Origin: Silene conica
Lineage: Eukaryota > Streptophyta > Magnoliopsida > Caryophyllales > Caryophyllaceae
DNA length: 64,000 nt
Assembly: GCA_029255685.2 (NCBI GenBank)
Contig: CM055315.2
Coordinates: 73,499,681 to 73,563,680, forward strand
Direction of reading: 5' to 3'
Shown one piece after another: positions 44,001-54,503 of this stretch; position 1 is the first letter of the stretch; each line of letters begins with the position of its first letter. Under the pieces are notes generated by a model, which was given only the letters and a program-made list of their open reading frames with translations, was not told the DNA's origin and did no database searches. The position numbers and the translations under genes are program-made.

Positions 44001-45546
44001 CTAAGGTACCGATTGCAAAAGCTTTAGGCCGAAAATTTCGAACATCCTTAAGGAAATAAAGACCGTCACGTTGTTCAGAGGCCCCTATCACCATCCTCGA
44101 GGAACGGTCCTGAATGAGACAAAAATTACGAGAAAATTGAATCGTGAGTGAGTCATCAAGTAATAAACTAGATACGGAGATAAGATGACATTGTAAATTA
44201 GAGGCATACAAAACATCCCGTAAAATTAAACGATCGGATAAAATTATATCGCCGCATTGTGTGGCGATGGTGCGATCCCCATTCGGAAGGCCGACGGTTA
44301 AGGGAGTCATAGTACGAATGTTCGAAAAATGTGACAAACATCCTGACATATGGTGGGATGCGCCGGTATCTATTATCCATGAGGAAAGTGGTACATTACC
44401 GTTTAGGCGATCGGAAGCAGTGGACTTATGGGACTGCCATAGTTGAGCGAGTTCGGCACGTTCGGCAGGATTCATGGTACTGAGATCGAGTCCATCCAAG
44501 TCAGTTGAAGTTGAAGGTGTAGAGGGGGCATTCACCTGTGCCATGTGAGCACGTATTCCTTGTTGATTATTCCGACCCCGAGTATCCGGAATCACAACCA
44601 TTTGATTAGGGTCGTTGGGGTCGGGTCCAACCTGTATACGGTCGCGGGGTCTATTACCCCACCAGTCCGGAAAATTCCCAGTAACCCGAAAACATGTGTC
44701 AAAATTGTGTCCGGGTCGTTTACACGCAATACATGACGGTTTGAGGCGTTTCGAAGAGGAGTCGGGTTGACTCGTGCGTGACCCGTGAGGGCCGTGGTGA
44801 ACGCGAGCAGCGAAAATCATGGGATCGGAACGAGTTTCAGACGGAGGAGGGGTAAGAGACGTACGCATACCGTCTTCTTGTAGAAGACGGCTATACACTT
44901 GGCTAAGATTCGGGAGAGGGTCGGTACCTAAAATATGAGAGCGGATAGTAGCATACCTAGAATCCAAACCCATGAGAAAAGAGCGTACCCGTTTCTTGTC
45001 ACGGTGACGACCGAGGAGACTGAGAAGGTTACACGGGCATGATTTGCAGTGACATGATGGAAAACCATCATTGGCGAGTAAGTCATCCCACAGCTTCTTC
45101 ATGCGACCGTAGTAGACCATGATAGACTCGGTCGGACCCTGTTTGCAAGCATTAATATCACTCTCGAGTTTAAAGATATAAGCGTCATTTACCATAGTAA
45201 ACCGTAGTTTGATGTCGGCCCATAGGAGAGCCGCGTTGTCTTGAAGCGAAATGGAAGTGCGAAGTTCGGGATCGATAGTATTGAAAATCCAGGCTGAAAC
45301 GAGGGCATTAGCGGAGCGCCATAGTTTGTGCTCAGGATCGGTGTCGGCGGGAATGGTGACGGTGCCATCAATATAATCGAGTTTGCCTTTGGCGAGGAGG
45401 GCAAGTCGGAAGCACCGAGACCAATCGTCGTAGTTTTTGCCATTGAATTCGACCGGAGTAATTTTTACCCCCGGTTGTTCGACAGGGACAATGGAAAAAG
45501 AAGAATTTGTTTTGGGGTCGGTGGTTTTTGCTTCATCGTTTGTCAT
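40990..45546 (-). CDS. Copia Gag-Pol polyprotein (1518 aa, uninterrupted)
   Basis: I place the start at the ATG at 45546 (MTNDEAKTTD), because the longer frame to 45666 would begin inside the LTR upstream of the primer site. Domains in order: gag (about 25-245, VEFNGKNYDDW); CCHC knuckle (272-286, CIACKRPGHNFDTC); protease (DTGA at 393-396); pre-integrase HHCC (about 522-560, WHRRLGH...CDVC); integrase core with HCDIWG, TDNGTEF and NGRVERKH; RT (about 1038-1280, MDVHNAFLHG, YVDD at 1201-1204); RNase H (about 1360-1500, YCDANYG, SSTESEY, CDNQSA, QLADIHTKAL). A linker before RT holds three copies of LDHSLEPSTTN. All catalytic motifs I can judge are present. The stop codon lies in the duplicated 175 bp segment. 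Confidence 0.95.
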   Translation of the reverse strand: MTNDEAKTTDPKTNSSFSIVPVEQPGVKITPVEFNGKNYDDWSRCFRLALLAKGKLDYIDGTVTIPADTDPEHKLWRSANALVSAWIFNTIDPELRTSISLQDNAALLWADIKLRFTMVNDAYIFKLESDINACKQGPTESIMVYYGRMKKLWDDLLANDGFPSCHCKSCPCNLLSLLGRHRDKKRVRSFLMGLDSRYATIRSHILGTDPLPNLSQVYSRLLQEDGMRTSLTPPPSETRSDPMIFAARVHHGPHGSRTSQPDSSSKRLKPSCIACKRPGHNFDTCFRVTGNFPDWWGNRPRDRIQVGPDPNDPNQMVVIPDTRGRNNQQGIRAHMAQVNAPSTPSTSTDLDGLDLSTMNPAERAELAQLWQSHKSTASDRLNGNVPLSSWIIDTGASHHMSGCLSHFSNIRTMTPLTVGLPNGDRTIATQCGDIILSDRLILRDVLYASNLQCHLISVSSLLLDDSLTIQFSRNFCLIQDRSSRMVIGASEQRDGLYFLKDVRNFRPKAFAIGTLDSTELWHRRLGHPSTDLMRFISVLNNNQTKSRSVFLSASCDVCLRAKQTRAPFPLSTSNAISIFDLIHCDIWGPYSENGSCGSRYFLTIVDDYSRSTWVYLLQRKSDTTQKILNFFAMVERQFHKKIKCFRTDNGTEFRPLKQYFDTHGVIFQTSNVDTPQQNGRVERKHRHILNIARALLFQAFLPIFFWGECVLTAVYLMNRTPSKLLHGKTPYELLFNKSPPLDNLRIFGCLAYVKTLNRSHDKFAPKSRKCLFIGYPYGKKGWRLYDLNTGSYFESRDVVFIENNFPYQSVAVHENASPSSSVFTHHDGHSDSVFEVHQLDIPSTVSNTPSTAPTSDPPETDPVTINTSLDHSLEPSTTNKSLDHPLEPSTTNTALDHSLEPSTTGQQVHAPSVTISSSLSTDEQPTSTPPEAQPVPNTSDTSAMGRGHRMKLPNSTLKDFQLNKPTPSTHLTHAPQSSARYPIHHFVTNQVFSAPHQVFLATVTKNHEPKSFNDAMKQPQWQEAMKKEVHALEQNKTWSLEPLPPHKKAIGSKWVYKIKYHANGSIERYKARLVVMGNRQVEGVDYTETFAPTVKIVTVRTLLAIAAAKNWALHQMDVHNAFLHGDLHEEVFMKPPPGFLAPNDNRVCRLRKSLYGLKQAPRCWYDKLASALLRFGFVSCPYDHSLFSITTPQREVHVLIYVDDLVICGSDSIMIDKFKAYLSQCFHMKDLGPLKYFLGLEIARNKTGIFVSQRKYALDILNETGLLGAKPKTIPMEPNHGLATSAAPSLHDPSSYRRLVGRLVYLTITRPELIYSVHTLAQFMQNPTTEQWDAALNVVRYIKNAPGQGIMFTSQNDLSLLAYCDANYGACPTTRRSLSAYHIFLGSSPISWKTKKQNTVSLSSTESEYRSMAYATCELKWLKGLLGFLGLPHKQPIRLLCDNQSALNIARNPVFHERTKHIEIDCHFVPNEIQNGTLRAEYISTTSQLADIHTKALGRAQFHALLSKLGVSNLHAPA

Positions 45547-45609
45547 AGTTGATTGGCAGAGAAGAGAAGAATTGGGTTTAAGAAAATTGTGAACGAAAGA
45601 AAAGAGGAA

Positions 45610-45621
45610 GGCCTGATACCA
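45610..45621 (-). promoter_or_regulatory. Copia primer binding site (initiator tRNA-Met)
   Basis: TGGTATCAGGCC on the minus strand, directly after the LTR end. This is the usual Copia primer sequence. Confidence 0.85.
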
Positions 45622-45869
45622 TAATATAAATTGGAATATATTTGATCGTATGAAAGTTGTATTCAATCCGTTGCCTTTACAAACTACACTTATGTTAATA
45701 TATACACAAGGAAGAATAAGCTACATGAGGAAAGAAATAAACTTATATGAACATAAAAGATTGTGTACAGAATATCAAAGATACGTTTCCTAATGTTGTA
45801 TATTTGATATTCTATTGCTATTTGTGGCGAGACTTCCGTTCACACTTTGGATTGGATATGGGCCTTTTA

Positions 45870-45874
45870 AATAC
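45870..45874. repeat. Target site duplication AATAC (right)
   Basis: Matches 40554-40558. From here to 46576 the sequence is AT-rich with no recognisable gene. Confidence 0.85.
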
Positions 45875-46576
45875 CAATCAATATAAATACGAAATCTTCA
45901 TACGCTCTTATAGTCAGTCAATATATTCACAAATCCAAAGATCCCAGACTTTTAATTTTATATTGATTGCTGAATTTTGTTTTCTTTTTTTTTGTTTTTT
46001 TTGTTTGAAGTGATAGGGCGTCACCGGATGATGCGGAAACTCGACCTACCTTTATAGAAAAAGAAAATGTCAATTTAATTAATCTTTAAGAAAATATTAA
46101 TTTAATTAGTCTTTAATTTTGCACAAACTTTGAAGATTGAAAATATTTAATTAGTCACAAATACTCATAGTTTAACATCGGCGTATAAAACATGGCCAAA
46201 ACATTGTTCACTCAATATAAATGAATTTGTTTCATTGTGAATTTGTTTCATTGTCTTTATTTGGGATTTTGCTATAAATTATTCATTAACTCACATATCC
46301 ATATTCAAGTAACTACATCTTCAATCAATTTGGGAGAAATCACTTGATGTTTTTGTGACTCTATACCTAACTGATTTTGTAATTTTTTTCATTGTCTGTT
46401 TTAAGGTGGATGGCGAAGAATGCATAACAGATTGGCGGTACTTAATACAGTAATGTTGAAAGCGGAAATAGCAAACCAGTGAATATTTATCAAAAAAGCT
46501 AATATCGTCTTATATAATAATCGAGTAGTTTTCGGTTGTAATTTTTTTTTATATCGGACAATATACAAGTTCGTTT

Positions 46577-48541
46577 TTTTTTAGAACTAGTTGTCTCAGC
46601 AATTCTGCGTTTCCTTAACTCCGGTGTTATGCTGGAGGAATGGAATAACATCCTCATTGCCCTTATTCCAAAGGTGGACAAACCATAAATGGCTCCTCAA
46701 TTCCACTCATCAGCCTATGCAATGTCATTTACCGAATTGCTGCCAAATGTTTTGTTAATCGCATGAAAAAAGTTATTCCTTCTATTATCTCCGACTCTCA
46801 GCGGCCTTCGTCCTGATTCATCTAATGTCTGACAACTGCCTGATAGCTCATGAGATTATGCATTATCCCAATAAGACTACTCGCGGAACGAACTATTATG
46901 TCGTGCTGAAACTTGATATGCAAAAGGCTTTCGATAGAGTATTTTGGCATTTTTTTCTCGCAGTAATGAAGTCTTTTGGTTTCCCGCCTTTCTGGTGTAA
47001 CCTCATCTGGGAATACATCTCCACTGTCTCTTATAGCATTCTTATCAATGGTGAGCCTTCGAAATCTTTCTTTCCCTCATGTGAACTTCGCCAAGGACAT
47101 CATGTATCTCTGTACCTCTTTATTATGTGTATGGAGGTCCTCTCTTGTCAGCTTCACTCGTGAGGCGAAGCTCTGCAAACAATTTTCAGGACTCAAAATC
47201 TCTCGGTATGCCCCACCTATTTCTCACCTGTTTTATGTCGATGATGCCTTTGTTTGTTGTAAAGCAAGCTCTTCCTCCTTTGAATCCTTGCATTCTGTCT
47301 TATGTGAATTCGAATTGGCCTCGGGACAGATGATCAACTTTGAGAACCCTTTATCAAGTTCAGCCCAAATGCTCCGACGGATTTTCGGTCACATTTGACT
47401 TCCATTCTTCGTGTCAAAATCACTAATAATTTTGGAACTCGCTTAGGTGTACCAGTGGACATACCTAAGAAGAAAGGATCCACCTTCCATGAGATTTTGG
47501 ATAAGCTTACCTTCATAATTGCTTCTTCGTCGTCTCTTCATCTTAGTCAACCATACAATTTGGTTATTATAAATTCTATCTTCGTTGCCTCTTTGAATCA
47601 CCTGCTTGCATCCATACCTTTACCTGCATGCTTCCGTCTCCCGGAAAATTGATTTGCTAATTACAGCTTTTTGGTGGCAGAAGCATCCACATCACCGATC
47701 AATACACTGGTTGAAGCAAGATTTGTTGTAGTACCCTTTGGATAAAGGTGGACTGGGTATTAGATCGGTTAATTACTCTTTTGGGACAAGCTTCACTTCT
47801 CGAGAACTTCTGGCGTATCAATCACGCACCTCTGGGCCTTCTTGCCAAATACCTTTACTCAAAATACCGCAAGGATTTTCTTGTTCCTCTCCAAAAGTCG
47901 GAAGTGTCATATCCTTCATATGCTTGGCAAGGAATTTGCAAAAGTGTAGCAATCTGTTCTTCTGGCTTCGCATGGAAGCTAAGTAATGGTAATGTTTTAA
48001 ATCTAGCCACTGATAGGTGGATCCTTGATGCCGCCCTTCGCTTAAATTTGATCCTCCTCAGTCCTTTGCTATCATGGATTTATTTCTTGATCCTGATAGG
48101 AATTGGAACCATGGGTCCCTGTTTCGTTTCTTTCGTCAAGAAAATGCCAAATCCATTATGTTCATGGAGTCTCTTAATCTGTTTGATGATGATTTTCTTT
48201 ACTGGAAATATACTGAAGATGGATGTTATTCTATTAAGTTTGGTTATTCGTTTCTCCTCAAAGAACACGACGGAAACGTTGCACCCTTCTATCCATTCTT
48301 TCCCTTGGAATTTGATTTGGAGCACTCCTTATTCTAGCAAACTTCCTCTCTTACTCTGGAGCATCATTCATGATATTGTGCCAACAAAAACTAAGCTTTA
48401 TGCTCGAGGTTTTAATGTCTCAACTTGTTGCATGTTTTGTAACGATCACTAGCCTGAAACATCAGATCATCTTTTTAGATCGTGCGACATCATTAAGCAT
48501 GTTTGGCGCGAGTCCGTTATGGGTCTCAATTCCGTGGCAAA
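46577..48541 (+). pseudogene. LINE (L1-type) ORF2 reverse transcriptase, 5' part of split relic
   Basis: Plus-strand pieces in shifting frames match plant L1-type ORF2: NYYVVLKLDMQKAFDRVFWH, SYSILINGEPSKSFFPSCELRQG, HLFYVDDAFVC (the catalytic motif, normally FADD), GQMINFENP, LDKGGLGIRS, and the C-terminal zinc-binding region FPWNLIWSTPYSSKLPLLLWSIIHDIVPTKTKL...CCMFCNDH. Many frameshifts and stops are present. At 48541 the reading is interrupted by a solo LTR and resumes at 51478. Confidence 0.88.
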
Positions 48542-49264
48542 TGTAAAACCCCTCGCGAAAGCGGAAATATAAACATACAAAAGTACTAAAAATGCAGCGG
48601 AATTTAAACTTTTTAAAGTAAACAACATGCGAGAAGTCTTAAACTGAAACGGAAACTGAAACTGAAATAAAACCAAAATAGATAAGTAACAGTTCTAAGT
48701 ATCAAAAACAAACATGTACAACAGCCTGGGATGGAACATCCCTACAGGCACCAAAACAACTGTATCAAAAGTCTAAGAGTCTAGCTAGGCGATATAAAGG
48801 TAAGTCATAGGATGACAACAGGATCATCACTCGCTAGCCCTCTCGTAACCCTGCTCCAACCTGCATGTACCTACATACATGAAAACATGTACGCCACAAT
48901 CAGTGGGGAGTGACTAGAGTTCTCCTAGCCACCTTTTGTGACAACACGTAACACATAAAGCAATACAGAATACTCCAACATATATCAACATGTGAAGCAT
49001 AAACATCTCATCAACTGATCTCATATCATCATGCAAACTCTAGTGCACAGCTCTCAACCAACTTCATAAACTGTTAGGAAGGAGAGCCGGTTTCCCTACT
49101 GGTTACCCAGTCGGGGGGGTCTTTCAATCCAACTATTTATGAAACCGAACTAAGAGTCATCCAATGCCTTGGATGATCAAACCACAACTTAACAAACAAT
49201 CATATACTCATCATTATCAATATCTATATCTGACACATACCAACTCAAGGCAAGCAGATAAAAT

Positions 49265-49830
49265 CAGCAAGTAAAAGGTTCATCGGTCAACTTAAGACAT
49301 AACCTAATACCAAAACATTCAACAAGTGTAAAGGTTCAGCGGTCAACTTAAGACATAACCTAAACACCAAAGCATTCAGCAAGCAAGGACTCAGAGGCCA
49401 ACTTAAGGCATGAACCCGCCAATCAGCAAGACACTAGACTCAGCGGCCAACTTAAGGCATAGACTAGCATCCAAAAGTAAAGGACTCAGAGGCCAGCTTA
49501 AGGCATGTCCCTTCACTACATCACAAGATACTAAACTCAGAGGCCAGCTTAAGGCATGTTCTAGCATCAAACATCTGCACTCCGGGTGAGGCGTTACGAC
49601 CTAAATGCCCCGTTGTGCAGCTGCTCTACTCGTCAGACTCAGAGGTTAACTTAAGGCATGTTCCAACGCGATCACCACAAACATGTCTGGACTCAGAGGT
49701 CAGCTTAAGGCATGTCCCAGACACGACAAACATACACATATAGGGCTTAGAGGCCAGCTTAAGGCATACCCCCATATATGACAAACAACTCACGTATTAA
49801 GTTCAGAGGCCAGCTTAAGGCATAACTTAA
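49265..49830. repeat. Array of CTTAAGGCAT-type units in solo LTR
   Basis: About a dozen imperfect units of roughly 45-60 bp, each with a core like CAGAGGCCAGCTTAAGGCAT and a more variable remainder. In the first units the core reads CGGTCAACTTAAGACAT. The array is flanked by the duplicated GGAGAGCCGGTTTCCCT motif. Confidence 0.85.
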
Positions 49831-50124
49831 TACGCATCAATACAATATCATACAAAGTCTATGAACTGATCTATAGTTCTACTTTCTTATACTTCTAATC
49901 AACACTTAATTGATCCCGGGAACTAAGTTGAGGGAGAGCCGGTTTCCCTTTCGGTTGCCGACCGGGGGGGTCTCTATCCTCTCTCCATTCCCGAACCCAA
50001 TATAGTGTCGCCCATCCTCCGGGGACCTCAAATACATATCAAAGATACACAAAACGAGTTTCAATCAAAACCGATTAACCGTTTAAAAGATACGAACGAT
50101 TACAAACCAGAACAGCCTACAGGG

Positions 50125-50520
50125 ATCCCCAGCCGGTCGGCAGGTAGCCGGTCGGCCGGCTGGTGATCCACTCAGCGTTTCTCTTTTTAAAACAAAGAAC
50201 CACAAGGGACTCCCAGCCGGTCGGCAGGCAGCCGGTCGGCCGGCTGGGAACCCAATACCCTAGCCTTCAAAACTCGTAAACCATCCCCACACGTACTCCC
50301 AGCCGGCTGGCAGGCGGCCGGTCTGCCGGCTGGGCTCCCCTTCTACTTAAGTTCTTCGCAAAAACAAACACAAAACACTACACAAGAGACTACCAGCCGG
50401 TCGGCAGGTAGCCGGTCGGCCGGCTGGCAGTCCTAAGGCCAAAAACTCAGAAATCGCAAAACACACAAGACGCACTCCCAGCCGGTCGACCGGCGGCCGG
50501 TCGGTCGACCGGCTCAGAGA
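50125..50520. repeat. Array of five GC-rich hairpin units in solo LTR
   Basis: Five units start near 50131, 50213, 50298, 50392 and 50477, about 83-94 bp apart. Each reads roughly CCAGCCGGTCGGCAGG, a short middle, then CCGGTCGGCCGGCTGG, so its two halves can pair as a hairpin. The DNA between units is unrelated and AT-richer. Confidence 0.9.
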
Positions 50521-51477
50521 GCCTGATACGAATTTCGGGTTTTTCCTGCCCTTTCAAAACTTCACAAATCGACATATAATCTTCAATAATTGCTACAAGC
50601 TAAGTATGATTTGCCCAACATTATAAACATCCAATACTACTATCCTAACAGCATACAAATCTCATATCAATCCTCAAATGATTATATCAAGTATCCGTCG
50701 CAAAATGTGTAAATTTTCAGAAAACAACATAAGAGCATATGAACTTCAACAAGCATGAATTCATCATAATAAAACATTCCTAGTCATGTTACTAAGTTCT
50801 TTAAACATTATACTTTAACAAAATCAGAAACTAATCATAAGAACACATCAAACTTGCTAATATACACATAAAGGCCGAGTTTCTCATTATCGTCACCTTT
50901 CAAGCGATTCCGGCTAAAGATCCTCCTCTACCAAGTAGCTATCAAAGTCCGGGTTGTCCAATCCTTCACCTACAAACACGAAAAACGGGTTTAAGGCCTC
51001 AAAAACGGAATTCAAGGAAAACAGCCCCATTTTCGAAGTTAAGGATTTGCAAAATAAAAGTGATAGATGGCTTGGAAATTGAATCAGGATTCCGAAAATG
51101 TTATTGTTACCTCGATTTGATTAACGGATGATGGAGAAAAGCTCAAAAGAAGGTGTTTAACAATGGAGGTTTTTAGGAGAGTTTAGTTTACAGTGGAAAT
51201 GTTGAAGAAGGAACAATTGTGTCGACAAAAAGGGTTTATGGGGGTTTTATGGACTGTCCTTTCCGAGTTGATTAAACGGGTCGGACACTTGAACGGATAT
51301 TAAAGATATGAGTTTAAGTTTACCAAGTTTGTATTCGTCTTAAGGACTTAAGGTTCTCAAGACGGATCTTACTAATTAAATTAAAACCTTTCACAATAAA
51401 TTATTAAAATATTATTTTATTACTTAAAATAATTTAAAACGCCAAAAATAGATTTTACGAAAATACGGGATGTTACA

Positions 51478-52160
51478 GCAAACCTAGAGGTTCCTTTGAT
51501 TCGTTGGATTGCTGACATTTTCAAGTTATTCCATCTTTATCTGTCTTCAGGGATTGATAACAAGCTCGCCTTTTTCACCATCCTTTGGGAAATCTTGCTC
51601 TCCCGAAATTCAATTATTTTTAATTTCGCTTCTGTTAACCCAACGCAAATGTTTCAGCTTGTAGAGATACAATCTCTATGCTTCATAAACTAATATATCA
51701 CCAATTTACTCTGTCACGCTCTTCTCAGCCTGCTACAGGTATTACGTCTTCTCAACCGCCAAATTCGATTTATTTTTATTTTTCTGCTCGCAGGATACCG
51801 GGATCAGCGGTTTTCAAGATTAACTTTTCTTACTCTGACTCCGGTATGTCATCAAGCATTAAAGTGAGATCACCATCTTTTTTCGTAGCTCACTCTTTCG
51901 CTCTTTTCAAGATTATGTGTAATTGCGTCACAACAACTACGACTTCTGCAACTTCGTCACACCCTCACGAAAACTATTTTCAATTCTGGCAAATTGCTTG
52001 TCAGTACCAATGGTTGTACGTAAGTCGCTTATCGGAATTCGTTGTCTCTTACGTGCTCAACGTCACTTGTCTGTAAGCATGGCCATAGGCTAATTTGTGG
52101 CACTATGTTTTCCTCTTTTATTTTGATATTAATGAGGTTACATTTGTCGAAAAGAAAAAA
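51478..52160 (+). pseudogene. LINE relic, 3' part
   Basis: Resumption of the LINE after the solo LTR. It includes FFTILWEILLSRNSIIFN, the usual spacer between the zinc-binding region and the RNase H part of plant LINE ORF2. The downstream sequence is too decayed to place. The end at about 52160 is approximate. Confidence 0.7.
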
Positions 52161-53560
52161 TACAAGTATTGTTTCAAATACTAATCAGTTCATTATTCTT
52201 GTGAGTTATTTATGCTATTTTGATTACTGTGTTAAGCATAACTAAACTAACAATAATAATAATAATCTTAAAACTAATACACATAATTAAGATAAATAAC
52301 TATATAGAAAAAGGAGAAAATTTAGACCCGGTAAAAACAAACTTATAGACATAGGATATGGGCCTCTAAAATCAAGTGATTATGATGCTTTTGTAGTATT
52401 TTTAGAGTTGTACTTTTTCACATACGAAATTTACTCTTTAACCCACGGTATTGACACTATTACCCTTATCTTTACTTTTCCGATCTTCCACCCTCAAAAG
52501 TCAAAACCCAATCAGTACAACTCAACCAGTCACTAGTCGCTCCATGTTCATTTCTTAAAGTAATTACAATAACGCAATTATCGCACAAATATATTCGTGA
52601 AAAAAGCATTTCAAGTTTTCAACCCTATGCGAACAATAGCGTACAAAACAAGGCTTGAACTAAGAAGTGATATACTGGGAATAATGAAAAGTAGATGATG
52701 TGTGGTCACCATCCACTATCAAGTTTTTAACCTCAACTAGTTTTGGTTCCCGAGTAATGCACGAGATATTAATTTTATGGTATTTTTGTAATGCAATTGT
52801 AGATGATACGTTAAACAGCTTTTCGTGCAATCTTTTAAAGGACTTATGAACTCATTTATTTTCTCAATCTTTTGATTCTTTAAAATTAGATTTTGATAGT
52901 AGCATAAATACGAACTTTAACAAATATTAGTCTCCGTATATTACCATCTATATCAATTTACCAATATATTAATCTAATACAAATCCATTACAATACTATT
53001 ATGTGGTATAACACATATCTTTAAGCTTTTAAACGCATGAAAAGTAGGTGATAATGTACTATAACGATTATTCATGTTAATAAAAAAAATTGGTACAACA
53101 TGCGATGTTAATATTGTTATAGTCTTTAAGTTTTGAATATTGTATTCGAGCATGAGCTACTATATCATTAAGCCTTAAATTTCTGTTATGATTGGTAAGT
53201 TGTTTTGGGCGTTCAGTTGAGAAATCAAATTAAAGATCAGACGGATAATTAATATTCAGTTTATTTTCAAATGGTGATATTACTTCATCTCGACTGAAAT
53301 TATAGAGCAAAACATGACCTACGTTGTCTCTAGGTAAAAGTAGGCAAAAATATTGATCATATTAAATATTATGTTAAATTGTTAAGTGCGCAGTGGTCAA
53401 TGAGTCACCGAAACTAAAACTCCTCATATGCATTCATTTTCAACTTAATATAAAAAAAATATGCAATCAAAACATTAGCTTAGCATAGTAGCTACCTAGT
53501 AAAACATAGATTTAAAAGTATTTAAAATACTAACTTCTTTTACGGGCCTAAAAGGTATGT
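52161..53560. other. AT-rich intergenic DNA, no gene seen
   Basis: No coding pattern, RNA gene or clear element ends are visible. Confidence 0.4.
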
Positions 53561-53790
53561 GTAAGTCTTGCTTGTGACGGGTCATCATTTGTAACGGATA
53601 TTTTGTGAGATAAAATGGATACAAAATGAGTTAGTGGAGAAAGGGGACCACATAAATAGTGTCGGAGAGAGAGAAAAAGTGGATATTTTGTGGGAGGAAA
53701 CGGTATCCGTCACAAGCTTGTGACGGATACCGCCGTCACAAGCTTGTGACGGTCTGACGGATAGTATTTGTGAAAAGGTATTAATCATTC
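53560..53790. repeat. Inverted-repeat-rich MITE-like element
   Basis: The segment has the word CTTGTGACGG many times in both orientations. It includes a perfect 32 bp palindrome at 53701-53732 (arm CGGTATCCGTCACAAG) followed by a perfect 20 bp palindrome at 53733-53752 (CCGTCACAAGCTTGTGACGG). It looks like a foldback or MITE insertion, but I could not fix its ends. Confidence 0.6.
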
Positions 53791-54283
53791 ACGTTATTGT
53801 TGTTAATCTTGTAGTTAGTCTGTAATATATTTTTGTATAAGCAATCTTAGTATTTAACTTCTTCATATAAATATTTTTTTTCAATGAACTATCAAGAAAA
53901 AATAAAATCAACTAAGTGATTAGTGAGGGTAACCAACAAAATAGTGGAATTTGTTTTATACAATATTATTGTTTTAACTTAAACATCCCCATAAATAGTG
54001 AAAGAAAGAGAGAATGACAATCAACTCGTAGAAATATAAGTATACTTACCTTTGAAAAGTAGGACGTTGTCACAAATTTGATAGCCCCTAAATGTGAACA
54101 AAGCAAACCCTCTATAAAAAATAAATAATTTAGTTAATAATTTAAAACCTTAATACCCTAGTTTGATGTGAATAGAATGATACGAAAGATTATAGGTGCA
54201 TACAATTATATTGGTAATAGCTTACAAAATTTTGCCTTCAATTTAAAAATAGGGTATACAAAAATTGATGATGCATTTACAAC

Positions 54284-54432
54284 TAAAGAGTAAGGTTCAT
54301 GACTTTTGAGCACCATTTGAGCGCCATTTTTCCATTGTTATCAAATTTAATACATACATAAATAAAGAGTAAGGTTCATGACTTTTGAGCACCATTTTTC
54401 CATTATTATCAAATTTAATATAAACATAAATA
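54284..54432. repeat. Tandem repeat of about 75 bp (two copies)
   Basis: AAAGAGTAAGGTTCATGACT and the following bases occur at 54284 and again at 54363. The first copy carries a short extra piece (TGAGCGCCATT). Confidence 0.85.
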
Positions 54433-54456
54433 TGAAATGGTTTGGAAAAAATTATA

Positions 54457-54501
<45 letters not shown>

Positions 54502-54503
54502 TT
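54457..54503. repeat. (ATT)n microsatellite
   Basis: An uninterrupted run of about 14 ATT units. Confidence 0.95.

Larger units (their letters stand above)
40559..45869 (-). mobile_element. Intact Ty1/Copia LTR retrotransposon (young)
   Basis: The 5311 bp element lies on the minus strand. The two 248 bp LTRs (45622-45869 and 40559-40806) look identical. They begin TAAAAGGCCC and end TATATTA on the minus strand, a TA..TA type instead of TG..CA. The primer site TGGTATCAGGCC (45610-45621) directly follows the 5' LTR. A purine tract (GAGGGGGGG) precedes the 3' LTR. AATAC flanks both sides. The polyprotein has no stop. Identical LTRs and an open frame indicate a recent insertion and possible activity. 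Confidence 0.96.
48542..51477. mobile_element. Solo LTR (2.94 kb) inserted in LINE relic
   Basis: The segment runs from TGTAAAACCCC to GGGATGTTACA and is flanked by GCAAA on both sides (48537-48541 and 51478-51482), the mark of an integrase-mediated insertion. It has no coding frames, which fits a solo LTR; orientation is uncertain. On the minus strand it starts TGTAACATCCCGTATTTTCG, a start common in plant Ty3/gypsy LTRs. It carries two internal repeat arrays and two copies of a GGAGAGCCGGTTTCCCT motif (near 49080 and 49932). Confidence 0.85.

Noticed and set aside
40990-45666. Full 1558-codon frame as the Copia protein
   Set aside because: Its first 40 codons lie in the LTR, primer site and leader. 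The ATG at 45546 is the first one after the primer site in a sensible position.
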